A stretch of 64,000 nt of DNA. Source: Vibrio syngnathi. GTDB lineage: Bacteria; Pseudomonadota; Gammaproteobacteria; Enterobacterales; Vibrionaceae. The stretch is from NCBI RefSeq assembly GCF_002119525.1, contig NZ_CP017917.1, forward strand, positions 992,001-1,056,000, in the 5' to 3' direction. The position numbers and the translations under genes are program-made. Each line of letters begins with the position of its first letter. The first letter of the stretch is position 1. The notes below the pieces were generated by a model that was not told the origin of the DNA, searched no databases, and saw only the letters and a list, made by a program, of their open reading frames with translations. Shown piece after piece: positions 35,630-44,661 of this stretch.

Positions 35630-36625
35630 TTAACCCTTGCTTTGAGGCTCTAGGCCATCTTTCAAGAAATTAAACCAGTTTTCTCCCAAGACTTGCCCAG
35701 CTTCAGACTCGCTGAAACCATGACGCATCAATCCGTTATAAATATTTTCCATACCCGCACTACCGCAGAACCAAGGCAACGCATCTGGCCAACCTGAGTT
35801 GTTCGCAGAGCCTTCGCCGTAGTCCATTGCTTTAGACCAACGACCATTTCTCATCCATTCAAGAACGGCTTGAGGCTGGTTTAAGCATAGGTCACTGCCA
35901 ATTCCTAGGTGCTCTACGCCGACCATATCGGCTGTCGTCGCAACCATTTGGCAGAAGTCTTCCAACGTACATTGGCTGCCGTTTGGTAGGTGGAATGGGT
36001 ATAAGCTGAATCCGATTAAGCCACCGCGTTCGGTGAGGGCTTTAATCACATCGTTTGATTTGTTTCGTAGTGCATCATGAGCAAACGTTGGGTTCGCATG
36101 GCTGATACAAATAGGACGAGAAGACAGGTCAATCGCTTCAAGTGTTGAACGCTCGGCACTGTGAGACATATCGATGATCATGCCCACTCGGTTCATCTCT
36201 TCGATGGCTTGTTTACCGAAACGAGTAATACCGGTGTCGTTCTTCTCGTAGCAACCTGTCGCTAATAAACTCTGGTTGTTGTACGTCAGTTGCATGATCA
36301 GAAGACCTTGTTTGCGCATCACTTCGATAAGACCAATCTCATCATCGATTGGAGAACAGTTTTGAGCACCAAGGAAAATACCGACTTTACCGGTCGCTTT
36401 TGCAGCCTCAACATCAGCCATTGAGTGAATCGGCATGATAATGTCTGCATTCTGCTCGAATCTTAAGTTCCACTCTGCAAAGCGAGATAAGGTTTCACGA
36501 GCTGTCTCGTGGTAAACCGCGGTAGCGTGAACTGCTGTAATGCCGCTCGCCTTTAGTGTTTGGAAATATTCTCTGTTCCAATTGCAGTATTGCAATCCAT
36601 CTATAACAATCCGTTGCTGGTACAT
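35630..36625 (-). CDS. Membrane-dipeptidase (M19) family protein with altered metal site
   Basis: 331 residues from ATG at 36625, with AGGAG six bases upstream; a GTG two codons earlier is less well placed. Fold and length match the M19 renal dipeptidase family: IDMSHSAERSTLEAI and PICISHANPTFAHDALR supply the two conserved histidines, and GIGSDLC the late Asp. The usual N-terminal HxD zinc ligands are missing (DGLQYCNWN), and the bridging Glu appears as Gln in GAQNC. This resembles the dipeptidase-like proteins of glycine-betaine and dimethylglycine clusters in pseudomonads. It may be a mononuclear or different hydrolase. No signal peptide. Confidence 0.8.
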   Translation of the reverse strand: MYQQRIVIDGLQYCNWNREYFQTLKASGITAVHATAVYHETARETLSRFAEWNLRFEQNADIIMPIHSMADVEAAKATGKVGIFLGAQNCSPIDDEIGLIEVMRKQGLLIMQLTYNNQSLLATGCYEKNDTGITRFGKQAIEEMNRVGMIIDMSHSAERSTLEAIDLSSRPICISHANPTFAHDALRNKSNDVIKALTERGGLIGFSLYPFHLPNGSQCTLEDFCQMVATTADMVGVEHLGIGSDLCLNQPQAVLEWMRNGRWSKAMDYGEGSANNSGWPDALPWFCGSAGMENIYNGLMRHGFSESEAGQVLGENWFNFLKDGLEPQSKG

Positions 36626-36830
36626 AACCACTCCTATTGAAAGCTCAGTGTTCTAGCTCGGTTTTGAAAACACGCTCAAATAACATGTTTTCAAAAATGG
36701 GTTAAATCACTTGTCTAAGTTCGTTTGCTGCTTTGGTTTGGGTGTTGGCCTGACTCTGTGAATCAGGCCAATTCGGTAGCTGGATAGCTAGGGACTTAAT
36801 ATCCTCAGCTATCCAATTCTTAAAAGTGGA

Positions 36831-38294
36831 TTAGTAAGGACGCTGGTAAGCCGTCTTCACTACTGTGTAGAACTCTTTCGCGTATTGACCTTGTTCACGA
36901 GGACCGAAGCTAGACTCTTTACGACCACCAAACGGTACGTGGTAATCGGTGCCCGCTGTTGGTAGGTTCACCATCACACAGCCTGTTTGCGCTTGTTGCT
37001 TGAACATCGCGCTAGTACGTAGGCTTTGAGTAATGATGCCGCCCGTTAGACCAAAGCGAGTATCATTGGTTGTCGCGATAGCTTCTTCTAGGTCAGCGAC
37101 ACGAATCACGCTTGCCATTGGTGCGAACACTTCTTCTTGGTTCACTTCCCAGTCGTTCTTCGTGTTCAAGAACAGCGTTGGAGACATGTAGAAACCTTCA
37201 AGTTTCATGCTTAGGCGTTCGCCACCAAATGCGAGCTCACCGCCGCTTTGACGTGCTTTCTCAACCCAACCTAGGTTTGCTTCAAGTTGGTTGCCGTCAA
37301 CAACAGGGCCCATGAATACGCCGTCTTCTAGTGCGTGACCCACTTTCAGCTCGCTCATACGTTTGATCAGTGCTTCAACGTATTGGTCGTGAATGCCATC
37401 CATAACCACTAGACGAGAAGATGCGGTACATTTTTGACCTGCGCCAGAGAATGAACCTGCGATAGTTGCATCAACGGCGGTTTGGATATCAGCATCATCA
37501 GCAACCACAAGTGCGTTCTTACTGCCCATCTCTAGTTGGCAACGAACGAAGTTTGGCGCTGTAGCCGCCGCAACCTTACGACCTGTATCAACAGAACCAG
37601 TAAAGCTCACACCGTTCACTTCTTTAGAGTTGATCAGTGCATCACCTACTTTCGAACCGCTACCTAGAACAAGGTTAAACGTGCCTGCTGGCATGCCTTG
37701 GCGGTGGATAATTTCAGTTAGCGCAACCGCACTTGCTGGGGTTAGGTTTGCTGGTTTCCAGATAACGCTGTTACCGAAAGCCAATGCTGGAGCGATTTTC
37801 CAAGCCGCTGTTGCTGTCGGGAAGTTCCAAGGAGAGATGATGCCGATAACACCCACCGCTTCACGAGTCACTTCAACAGAAACGCCAGGGCGTACTGATT
37901 CTGCGTTGTCGCCAATTTGACGAAGTACTTCAGCCGCAAAATACTGGAAGAACTGACCTGCACGGTAAATCTCACCACGACCTTCAGCAAAAGGCTTACC
38001 TTCTTCACGAGAAAGCAACGTACCTAGCTCATCACAACGTGCAATCAGCTCATCACCAATCGCTTGAAGTACCGCTTGCTTACGTTCAATCGGCGTTTTT
38101 TCCCACTCTGGTTGAGCGTGCTTCGCCGCTGAAATCGCTTGTTGAACTTGGTCAGCACTTGCTTGTGCAAAGTTACCGATGTTTTCAGAAATATCTGATG
38201 GGTTAATGTTCGCAACGGTGCTTACACCCGCTTGCCATTCGCCGCCAATGTAAAGTGCGTTTTCTGCTTGAACATTCTGTAATTGAGTCATCAT
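36831..38294 (-). CDS. Aldehyde dehydrogenase (semialdehyde type)
   Basis: 487 residues. NAD-binding GSVDTGRKV (FTGSV), catalytic Glu in LEMGSKNALVV, nucleophile Cys in SGAGQKCTASSRLVV, and the VNLPTAGTDYHVPFGGRKESSFG tail are all present. Best fit is the succinate/ketoglutarate-semialdehyde branch of the family, acting on a C4-C5 semialdehyde from amino-acid or betaine breakdown; this finer call is tentative. AAGGAC precedes ATGATG. It is the second gene of the operon after RidA. Confidence 0.88.
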   Translation of the reverse strand: MMTQLQNVQAENALYIGGEWQAGVSTVANINPSDISENIGNFAQASADQVQQAISAAKHAQPEWEKTPIERKQAVLQAIGDELIARCDELGTLLSREEGKPFAEGRGEIYRAGQFFQYFAAEVLRQIGDNAESVRPGVSVEVTREAVGVIGIISPWNFPTATAAWKIAPALAFGNSVIWKPANLTPASAVALTEIIHRQGMPAGTFNLVLGSGSKVGDALINSKEVNGVSFTGSVDTGRKVAAATAPNFVRCQLEMGSKNALVVADDADIQTAVDATIAGSFSGAGQKCTASSRLVVMDGIHDQYVEALIKRMSELKVGHALEDGVFMGPVVDGNQLEANLGWVEKARQSGGELAFGGERLSMKLEGFYMSPTLFLNTKNDWEVNQEEVFAPMASVIRVADLEEAIATTNDTRFGLTGGIITQSLRTSAMFKQQAQTGCVMVNLPTAGTDYHVPFGGRKESSFGPREQGQYAKEFYTVVKTAYQRPY

Positions 38295-38490
38295 TCTGTC
38301 CTTGTAACGGTTAGGTTGCGGTTGAGTCTGGCAACCATCTGGTTAATTAATAAACTGTTAATATTCAGGTAATTAATTGCTAAAATAAGATGTATATTTT
38401 GTTTCTAAAGTGAACCAAATCGCTTGTATCAATAAACCACTTCAATTTAAAAGAGTTTTGAACCGCAAATAGCTTTAGTTCACAGTCTGA

Positions 38491-38889
38491 TTATTCAGGT
38501 TGAGAGGCTGATGCGTAAACCACGAACTCGACCAGCATCTCTTCTCTTGCTAACCCTGCAACGACGACCGCAGCACGGTTTGGATAAGGTGCATTGAAGT
38601 ATTCTCCGTATACGCTATTTACCGTTTTTAGATATTCACGGTCTGTCACGTAAATCAGAACTTGCAGCACTGAATCCATAGATTCGCCTGCGCACTCCAA
38701 TGTATGAACAAGGTTGTTAAAAGTCTGACGCGTTTGCGCTTCGATACCGCCTTCTACTACTGCGCCAGTTTCATCAATTGGAATCTGCGCTGTGTATAGA
38801 GTGCCGTTATTAACGATTGCCCACTCTAGTGGTGCTTTTGAAGCGAAAAGCTCGGTTTTTACTGGGTGTTTTTTAGTTTGTGCGTTCAC
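38491..38889 (-). CDS. RidA family deaminase
   Basis: 132 residues from GTG at 38889, chosen because a GGATGGAATC purine tract precedes it; an ATG at 38901 adds four residues without a ribosome site. The trimer fold signature NRAAVVVAGLAREEMLVEFVVYA with the conserved Arg is intact, as is the GGIEAQTRQTFNNL helix. RidA hydrolyses reactive enamine/imine intermediates from PLP or flavin enzymes. Its place as first gene of a catabolic operon suggests that an imine intermediate arises in the pathway. Confidence 0.88.
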   Translation of the reverse strand: MNAQTKKHPVKTELFASKAPLEWAIVNNGTLYTAQIPIDETGAVVEGGIEAQTRQTFNNLVHTLECAGESMDSVLQVLIYVTDREYLKTVNSVYGEYFNAPYPNRAAVVVAGLAREEMLVEFVVYASASQPE

Positions 38890-38980
38890 GATTCCATCCA
38901 ACTTTGTAACAACTATGTTTCAAGATGGTTAAATACTGCACCTTGACGACTGATAAATCTAACGGTAAATTTTGTGCATT

Positions 38981-38999
38981 TGATAAATAAAATCTATCA
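38981..38999. promoter_or_regulatory. Candidate LysR-type operator
   Basis: TGATAAATAAAATCTATCA is an imperfect palindrome (TGATA-N9-TATCA) of LysR-box style in the short gap between divergent ridA and lysR genes. A similar half-site TGATAAATC lies 30 bases away at 38951-38959. Position and symmetry support it; binding is inferred. Confidence 0.4.
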
Positions 39000-39046
39000 C
39001 CTTTCAAAAAGTAAGGTATAGCAAGGGCTAGAGAAGGATCAGTGCG

Positions 39047-39928
39047 ATGAGTATTAAGCTACAACAGTTAAAACATTTTGTTTTAGTAGTCGAAGAAGGC
39101 GGATTTCGAGCGGCGTCTCACCGTGCAAATCGATCACAAGCGGCACTTTCTACGTCGATAAAAGAGTTGGAAAAAATACTTGGCCAGCCACTGTTTGAAA
39201 CAGGCAACAAATCAACGCTGACACCTTTCGGGGAAATATGTTTGCCAAAGATCATTCAATTCCTGAATGTTTACAAAGCTTTAGATAATGACTTGCGCGC
39301 AGCCGCGGCAGGACAACAAGGAAGAGTTCGAATAGCAAGCGTACCATCAGTAGCGGCAAAATTAATCCCTAGTGTTTTAGGGGCTTTTTGTGAACAGTAC
39401 CCGAATGTTGAAGTCAGCTTGATTGATGATAACGCGGCGGGTGTAGAAGCAAGATTGCTGTCTGGAGAGGTGGATGTTGCCCTCGGAAATAGCTCCCATT
39501 TAGAAGAAGAAAGCATCGACTTCACGCCTTTACTCTCCGATCCTATCGGTGTGGTGTGCCTCAAAGACAACCCTATCGCCTCTCAACGAGAGGGAATAGA
39601 ATGGCAAACGTTGTTAAAACAACCCTTCATCCGCAACGGGACTTGTACCCTACTTGACCCAACACCTGCACGAATGCTCAGCGAACAAGCTCTGTATTCA
39701 GTAGAAAATATTACTTCGTTGTTTTCGGTGTTAGAGCTCGGGATAGGCGTGACCACGCTACCTAAACTGGCTTTCCCAACCAATGAAACCCGCTTGGTGT
39801 GGATTCCGTTAATTGACCCGCCCTTACAGCGCCAGATCGGTATTTTCAGGTTGGCTGATCGTACGATCTCGCCACAAGCGCAGGCTTTCCATGACTTGTG
39901 CATTCAATACCTAAGCTATGAAGACTAA
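39047..39928 (+). CDS. LysR family transcriptional regulator
   Basis: 293 residues. N-terminal winged helix-turn-helix (LQQLKHFVLVVEEGGFRAASHRANRSQAALSTSIKELEKILG) and a periplasmic-binding-protein-type effector domain from about 90. Divergently placed from the ridA/aldehyde dehydrogenase/dipeptidase/BCCT operon, so it most likely regulates it in response to the catabolised compound. The gene ends in an array of seven in-frame stop-bearing 9-bp repeats. Confidence 0.9.
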   Translation: MSIKLQQLKHFVLVVEEGGFRAASHRANRSQAALSTSIKELEKILGQPLFETGNKSTLTPFGEICLPKIIQFLNVYKALDNDLRAAAAGQQGRVRIASVPSVAAKLIPSVLGAFCEQYPNVEVSLIDDNAAGVEARLLSGEVDVALGNSSHLEEESIDFTPLLSDPIGVVCLKDNPIASQREGIEWQTLLKQPFIRNGTCTLLDPTPARMLSEQALYSVENITSLFSVLELGIGVTTLPKLAFPTNETRLVWIPLIDPPLQRQIGIFRLADRTISPQAQAFHDLCIQYLSYED

Positions 39929-39985
39929 GCAGACTAAGCAGACTAAGCAGACTAAGTAGACTAAGTAGACTAAGTAGACTAAGTA
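39923..39985 (+). repeat. Seven 9-bp repeats carrying in-frame stop codons
   Basis: Seven consecutive units, three GACTAAGCA then four GACTAAGTA. The first unit contains the real last codon (GAC) and stop (TAA) of the LysR gene; because the unit is nine bases long, every copy places TAA in the same frame. No spacers, so this is not a CRISPR array. Confidence 0.95.
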
Positions 39986-40065
39986 GAGAATATTGCAGCC
40001 TGAAGAACCCCATCTGTAAAATTATTGTCTTGCACCAGATTGGTTTAGGTTTAATTTTTCGATAC

Positions 40066-40095
40066 AAAAAAGGCTCACTAACTAGTGAGCCTTTT
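40066..40095. terminator. Bidirectional terminator between LysR and S4 genes
   Basis: A palindromic hairpin (AAAAAGGCTCACTA / TAGTGAGCCTTTT) with A-run before and T-run after the stem, between convergent genes, so it can serve both strands. Confidence 0.88.
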
Positions 40096-40179
40096 GATGT
40101 CTGCTTAACGTAAAACCTAGGTCTAACGTTGCTTAATGTTCAAACGAATAGTTTTAGAAAAGCAGTTTAGAGCTCTAGT

Positions 40180-40728
40180 TTAGAAGAATTCAATCGAGTT
40201 ACGGCCGCTTTTGTCGTCACGTTGTGGCTTAGGCGTATCCGCTTTCTTTTTCGGTTTGCTTTCTTTCTTCTTCTCTTTTTTCTCTTTCTTTGGTTCAGCC
40301 GTTGCGCTTAGCATTTCTGCTTTGCTTTTCTTAGACTCTTTCTTCTTAGAATCCTTTTTAGACTGACCTTTCTTCGCCTTGTTGTCTTTTTTAGGCGCTT
40401 CTTTCTTTTTCGGCTTTTCTGATTCTTCTTGTACTGGCTGATCACACACCACTACATAGTATTCTTGGTTGAATTCAAAGAAGTCGCCATCGTACATTTT
40501 ACGACGCTTACGCGTTTCTAGTTCACCATTTACTGCTACGTAGCCCTCAGAGATGATGTGTTTAGCTTCACCGCCACCACTCACGAGGTTCGCAATTTTA
40601 AACACTTTGTAGAGCTCGATTGGCTGTGATGAAACATCGATACCAATTGCTTCAATTTCAATCTCTTCGCCTTCTTCGCCCAGCTCTTGGCCTTCGTAGT
40701 CAGCGTCTTCGTAATGTTCTTGGTCCAT
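40180..40728 (-). CDS. S4-domain RNA-binding protein with Lys-rich tail
   Basis: 182 residues. An acidic N-terminus (about 1-28) precedes an S4 RNA-binding motif (about 37-95: ELYKVFKIANLVSGGGEAKHIISEGYVAVNGELETRKRRKM), like the small YbcJ-type S4 proteins. The last 85 residues are low-complexity, rich in Lys, Glu and Ser (KKKEAPKKDNKAKK...), probably disordered and able to contact RNA or ribosomes. Monocistronic. The tail length may vary between strains because of its repetitive codons. Confidence 0.85.
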   Translation of the reverse strand: MDQEHYEDADYEGQELGEEGEEIEIEAIGIDVSSQPIELYKVFKIANLVSGGGEAKHIISEGYVAVNGELETRKRRKMYDGDFFEFNQEYYVVVCDQPVQEESEKPKKKEAPKKDNKAKKGQSKKDSKKKESKKSKAEMLSATAEPKKEKKEKKKESKPKKKADTPKPQRDDKSGRNSIEFF

Positions 40729-40844
40729 GGTGACCTCTACCTAAATATGTACTTCTGAAATATTGGGCGCAGTGTAATCTTAAAACAACTAAATGACCAT
40801 GTTGAATTCACCGAGCACTCGTTTGTTCTCGTTACGCACCCACT

Positions 40845-42497
40845 TTACACCGCACCACCAACATTCGAAAGGCTGACAAGTTGCTTGGTGTATTCATGCT
40901 GGGGATTGCCGAATAAAGTTTCCGTATCGCCCTTCTCTATCACCTCGCCAGCTTTCATGACTATGGTGTAGTGACACAAGGATTTCACGACATTCAAATC
41001 ATGGCTGATGAACAAATAAGTCAAACCGTACTTTTCTTGTAATGACTTAAGTAAGTCTAGCACTTGCGCCTGAACGGTTCTGTCGAGTGACGATGTCGGT
41101 TCATCTAGTAAGATAAACTCTGGCTTTAAAATCAAAGCACGAGCAATCGCGATACGTTGCCTTTGCCCGCCAGAAAATTCGTTGGGGTAACGGTGACGAG
41201 TTTCGGGATCGAGGTCGACCTCTTTCATTACGTCACAGATGCGTTGGTCGAGTTCACTGTCGTCCAATTGTTGATGAACTAACAAACCCTCACCAATCAC
41301 TTGAGCCACTGACATTCTTGGGTTCAAGGCAGAGAATGGGTCTTGAAAGACCACTTGCATACGACTTCGAAACGGTAGCATCTGTTGGCGATTTAAGCCT
41401 TGAATTTGTTCATCTGCGTAAGTAATCGAGCCTTCACTTTGCACCAATTTCAATATCGCCATACCCGTTGTTGATTTGCCAGAACCACTCTCACCTACCA
41501 AGCCGATGGAGTGCCCTTTTTTCAAGGTGAACTCCATATCGGTCACTGCCTTTATATGCGAAATTGTGCGCTTAAATAAGCCCCCTGTAATGGGGAACCA
41601 AACACGAAGTTGGTTTACATCAAGCAGAGGTTCACTTTGCGGAGAAACTGGAACGGGCAAGCCTTTCGGGTCAGAGTTGATAAGCTTTTGCGTGTAAGGA
41701 TGAGATGGATCATTAAAGAGTGTTTTGCAATCATTACTTTCAACAAGGCGACCGTCTTTCATTACCGCGACTCTGTCGGCAATCTTACGAACGATACTTA
41801 AGTCATGAGTGATAAAGAGCATCGCCATACCGAGTTCTTGTTGCAGGTCTTTCAACAAATCCAAAATCTGCGCTTGTACCGATACATCCAATGCTGTCGT
41901 GGGTTCATCAGCGATAAGTAGCTCAGGTTCGTTGATTAGTGCCATTGCGATCATCACGCGTTGACGCTCTCCACCAGACAACTCATGCGGGTAGGCTGAT
42001 ATCTTCTGTTCTGGGTAACGAATACCCACCTTTGAAAGCCACTCTATCGCCAAGGCTTGCGCTTTATTGGTTCTCATACCTCGGTGAATAGAAAGAGTTT
42101 CAACCAGTTGCTTGCCGACTCGATGAAGTGGATTAAGCGAAACCATAGGCTCTTGGAAGATCATTCCAATACGGCCGCCACGAATCCCGCGCAGCTGTCT
42201 TTCAGAACAACTCAGGATATCGGTACCAGAGAAGTTAATCTTACCGTTTAAGTAGTGCGACGAACCTTTAGGTAACAGTTTTAGAATCGAGTTAGCTGTA
42301 ACCGATTTACCGGAGCCACTCTCGCCCACCAGCGCGAGTGTCTCACCTTTGTATATCTCCAACGAGACATCTTGCGTCACTTGTTCTATCGAATCTTTAC
42401 GCCCGAAACCGACAGACAATTCATCTATGGTCAGAACTGGAGATACATTAGAAGCCTCTGCTGTTGACCCTGAAGTAGGAGCTGTATTTGAAGTCAT
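40845..42497 (-). CDS. yejF: Peptide ABC transporter ATP-binding protein, YejF-like
   Basis: 550 residues with two complete ABC domains in one chain. First: Walker A GESGSGKSVT, signature LSGGERQRVMIA, Walker B LLIADEPTTALD. Second: GESGSGKSTT, FSGGQRQRIAIA, FILLDEPTSSLD. Each ends with the oligopeptide-transporter C-terminal extension (HPYTQKL, HEYTKQL). The tandem fusion is typical of YejF. Last gene of the yejABEF-type operon, starting nine bases after the YejE stop. It energises uptake of peptides (microcin C in E. coli, defensin resistance in pathogens). Confidence 0.92.
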   Translation of the reverse strand: MTSNTAPTSGSTAEASNVSPVLTIDELSVGFGRKDSIEQVTQDVSLEIYKGETLALVGESGSGKSVTANSILKLLPKGSSHYLNGKINFSGTDILSCSERQLRGIRGGRIGMIFQEPMVSLNPLHRVGKQLVETLSIHRGMRTNKAQALAIEWLSKVGIRYPEQKISAYPHELSGGERQRVMIAMALINEPELLIADEPTTALDVSVQAQILDLLKDLQQELGMAMLFITHDLSIVRKIADRVAVMKDGRLVESNDCKTLFNDPSHPYTQKLINSDPKGLPVPVSPQSEPLLDVNQLRVWFPITGGLFKRTISHIKAVTDMEFTLKKGHSIGLVGESGSGKSTTGMAILKLVQSEGSITYADEQIQGLNRQQMLPFRSRMQVVFQDPFSALNPRMSVAQVIGEGLLVHQQLDDSELDQRICDVMKEVDLDPETRHRYPNEFSGGQRQRIAIARALILKPEFILLDEPTSSLDRTVQAQVLDLLKSLQEKYGLTYLFISHDLNVVKSLCHYTIVMKAGEVIEKGDTETLFGNPQHEYTKQLVSLSNVGGAV

Positions 42498-42506
42498 AAC
42501 TTATCC

Positions 42507-43529
42507 TTACTTCTGTTGATGTGGGTCGAAGGCATCACGTACCGCTTCACCAACGAAGACAAGTAACGTAAGCATCAGTGAAAGCACGACGAAAGCAGAG
42601 ATACCAAGCCAAGGCGCTTGCAAGTTAGCTTTACCTTGCGCCAATAGCTCACCTAATGAAGGCGAACCCGCAGGCAAACCAAAGCCTAAGAAATCTAACG
42701 ACGTTAATGTGGTGACCGAGCCTGAAAGGATAAACGGCATCATGGTTAACGAAGCCACCATCGCGTTGGGTAGCATGTGGCGAAGCATAATGCGTTTGTC
42801 ATCAACGCCCATCGCTTGTGCCGCGCGTACATAATCGAAATTACGGCAGCGCAAGAACTCGGCCCGAACAATCCCCACAAGGCTCATCCAACTGAACAAC
42901 ACCATAATCCCGAGCAACCACCAGAAGTTAGGCTCGATAAAGCTAGACAAAATAATCAGCAAGAATAGGGTCGGCATGCCAGACCAGACTTCAATGAAAC
43001 GTTGTCCGAATAGATCAACCCAACCACCGTAGTAACCTTGTGTCGCCCCAACGACGACACCGACCACACTCGATACTATCGTCAGAATAAAACCAAACAG
43101 AACCGAAATACGGAACCCATAAATGATGCGGGCTAACACATCTCGCCCTTTATCATCGGTTCCTAGCCAGTTCACTGAATCGGGTTCAGATGGCACCGCA
43201 CCTGAAATATCGAAGTTTATCGTGTCGTAGCTAAACGGAATGATTGGCCACACGATATAACCGCTGTCTTCAATGAGTTCGATAACATACGGGTCTTTGT
43301 AGTCGGCTTCGGTTTCAAACTCGCCACCAAACTCTGTCTCTGCGTATTCATTGATAACAGGCACATACCACTGATTATCATAAGACACCAAGAGTGGCTT
43401 ATCATTGGCAATGATCTCTGCGAACAGGCTCAATCCAAACAGAATGGTAAATATCCAAAGGGAGATAAAACCACGCTTGTTTGCTTTAAAACGTAACCAA
43501 CGAGCTTCAGCTAAAGGGTTGTTAAACAT
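42507..43529 (-). CDS. yejE: Peptide ABC transporter permease, YejE-like
   Basis: 340 residues. A long N-terminal periplasmic loop between helix 1 (about 18-38) and the DPP/OPP permease core carries the YejE-specific NDKPLLVSYDNQWYVPVINEY segment. The core ends with the EAA cytoplasmic loop (VRAAQAMGVDDKRIMLRHMLPNA) that docks on the ATPase. Gene order YejA-B-E-F fits; it is 31 bases after YejB. Confidence 0.92.
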   Translation of the reverse strand: MFNNPLAEARWLRFKANKRGFISLWIFTILFGLSLFAEIIANDKPLLVSYDNQWYVPVINEYAETEFGGEFETEADYKDPYVIELIEDSGYIVWPIIPFSYDTINFDISGAVPSEPDSVNWLGTDDKGRDVLARIIYGFRISVLFGFILTIVSSVVGVVVGATQGYYGGWVDLFGQRFIEVWSGMPTLFLLIILSSFIEPNFWWLLGIMVLFSWMSLVGIVRAEFLRCRNFDYVRAAQAMGVDDKRIMLRHMLPNAMVASLTMMPFILSGSVTTLTSLDFLGFGLPAGSPSLGELLAQGKANLQAPWLGISAFVVLSLMLTLLVFVGEAVRDAFDPHQQK

Positions 43530-43560
43530 TTATTATCAATACCTTGTTATTCATTCGCCA

Positions 43561-44649
43561 TTAACGCGCTTCAAAATCAATTCGAGGGTCAACCCAGGTA
43601 TACGTCAGGTCGGAGATAATGCTCAGCACCAAGCCAAGCAAGGTCATGATATAGAGAGAACTGAACACCACGGGATAGTCACGTTGAATGGTCGACTCAA
43701 AGCCGAGAAGGCCGATGCCTTCGAGTGAAAACATCACTTCAATCAACATAGAACCCGTGAAGAAAATACTAATAAATGCGCTTGGGAAACCCGCAATAAT
43801 GATCAGCATGGCGTTACGGAAAACGTGCTTATAGAGAATACTGCTCTCGTCCAAGCCTTTCGCTCGTGCGGTCACTACATATTGCTTATTGATTTCATCA
43901 AGGAAGGAGTTTTTGGTCAGCATGCTAAGTGTGGCGAAACCACCGATGACCATCGCAAAAATTGGCAACGCTAAGTGCCAGAAATAGTCGCCAATTTGCT
44001 GATACCAATTAAGCTGGTCGAAGTTACTCGACACTAACCCACGCAATGGGAACCAACTGAAGTAGTTGCCACTGGCGAACAAAATAATCAGGATAATCGC
44101 AAACAAGAAGCCCGGTACGGCATAGCCAACAATCACCACTGCACTCGACCAAATATCAAACCGAGATCCGTGATGTATCGCCTTCATAATGCCCAAGGGT
44201 ATCGAAATCACATAGATAATTAACGTACTCCAGAGCCCTAAGGAAACGGAGACAGGCAGTCGCTCGATGATCAAATCAATAACGTTGCCGCCTTTAAACA
44301 GGCTTTCACCGAAGTTAAAGGTCGCGTAATTTTTCAACATGTCGAAGTAGCGAACATGAATCGGCTTATCAAAACCAAACTGCTTTTTGATCTCTTCAAC
44401 CACTTCAGGATCAAGCCCGCGAGAGCCTTTATAGCCACTGGCAGACGCTTGGTCACTTTCGCTTAAATCAACTTCTTGTCCACCACCAGAAAAGCGCTCC
44501 ATGATACCGGAGTTGTGCCCTTCTAATTGAGCAACGGCTTGCTCTACCGGACCACCAGGGGCGATCTGAATAATGAAAAAGTTAATGGTGATGATCGCCC
44601 ACAACGTGGGGATCACCAACAGTAAACGCCGAAATATATACGCGGCCAT
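43561..44649 (-). CDS. yejB: Peptide ABC transporter permease, YejB-like
   Basis: 362 residues. Opens [34 protein letters not shown], the DppB/YejB start, followed by a hydrophilic insertion and the multi-helix core with EAA loop ([23 protein letters not shown]). It starts 12 bases after the YejA stop and forms the heterodimeric pore with YejE. Confidence 0.93.
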   Translation of the reverse strand: MAAYIFRRLLLVIPTLWAIITINFFIIQIAPGGPVEQAVAQLEGHNSGIMERFSGGGQEVDLSESDQASASGYKGSRGLDPEVVEEIKKQFGFDKPIHVRYFDMLKNYATFNFGESLFKGGNVIDLIIERLPVSVSLGLWSTLIIYVISIPLGIMKAIHHGSRFDIWSSAVVIVGYAVPGFLFAIILIILFASGNYFSWFPLRGLVSSNFDQLNWYQQIGDYFWHLALPIFAMVIGGFATLSMLTKNSFLDEINKQYVVTARAKGLDESSILYKHVFRNAMLIIIAGFPSAFISIFFTGSMLIEVMFSLEGIGLLGFESTIQRDYPVVFSSLYIMTLLGLVLSIISDLTYTWVDPRIDFEAR

Positions 44650-44661
44650 GCTAACTAACTC

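Noticed and set aside
39923..39985. Possible CRISPR array
   Set aside because: Direct tandem repeats of 9 bp without spacers and no cas genes.
39846..40067. Reverse-strand frame encoding repeated L-L-S-L residues
   Set aside because: It is only the translation of the 9-bp stop-codon repeat and the LysR 3' end read backwards.
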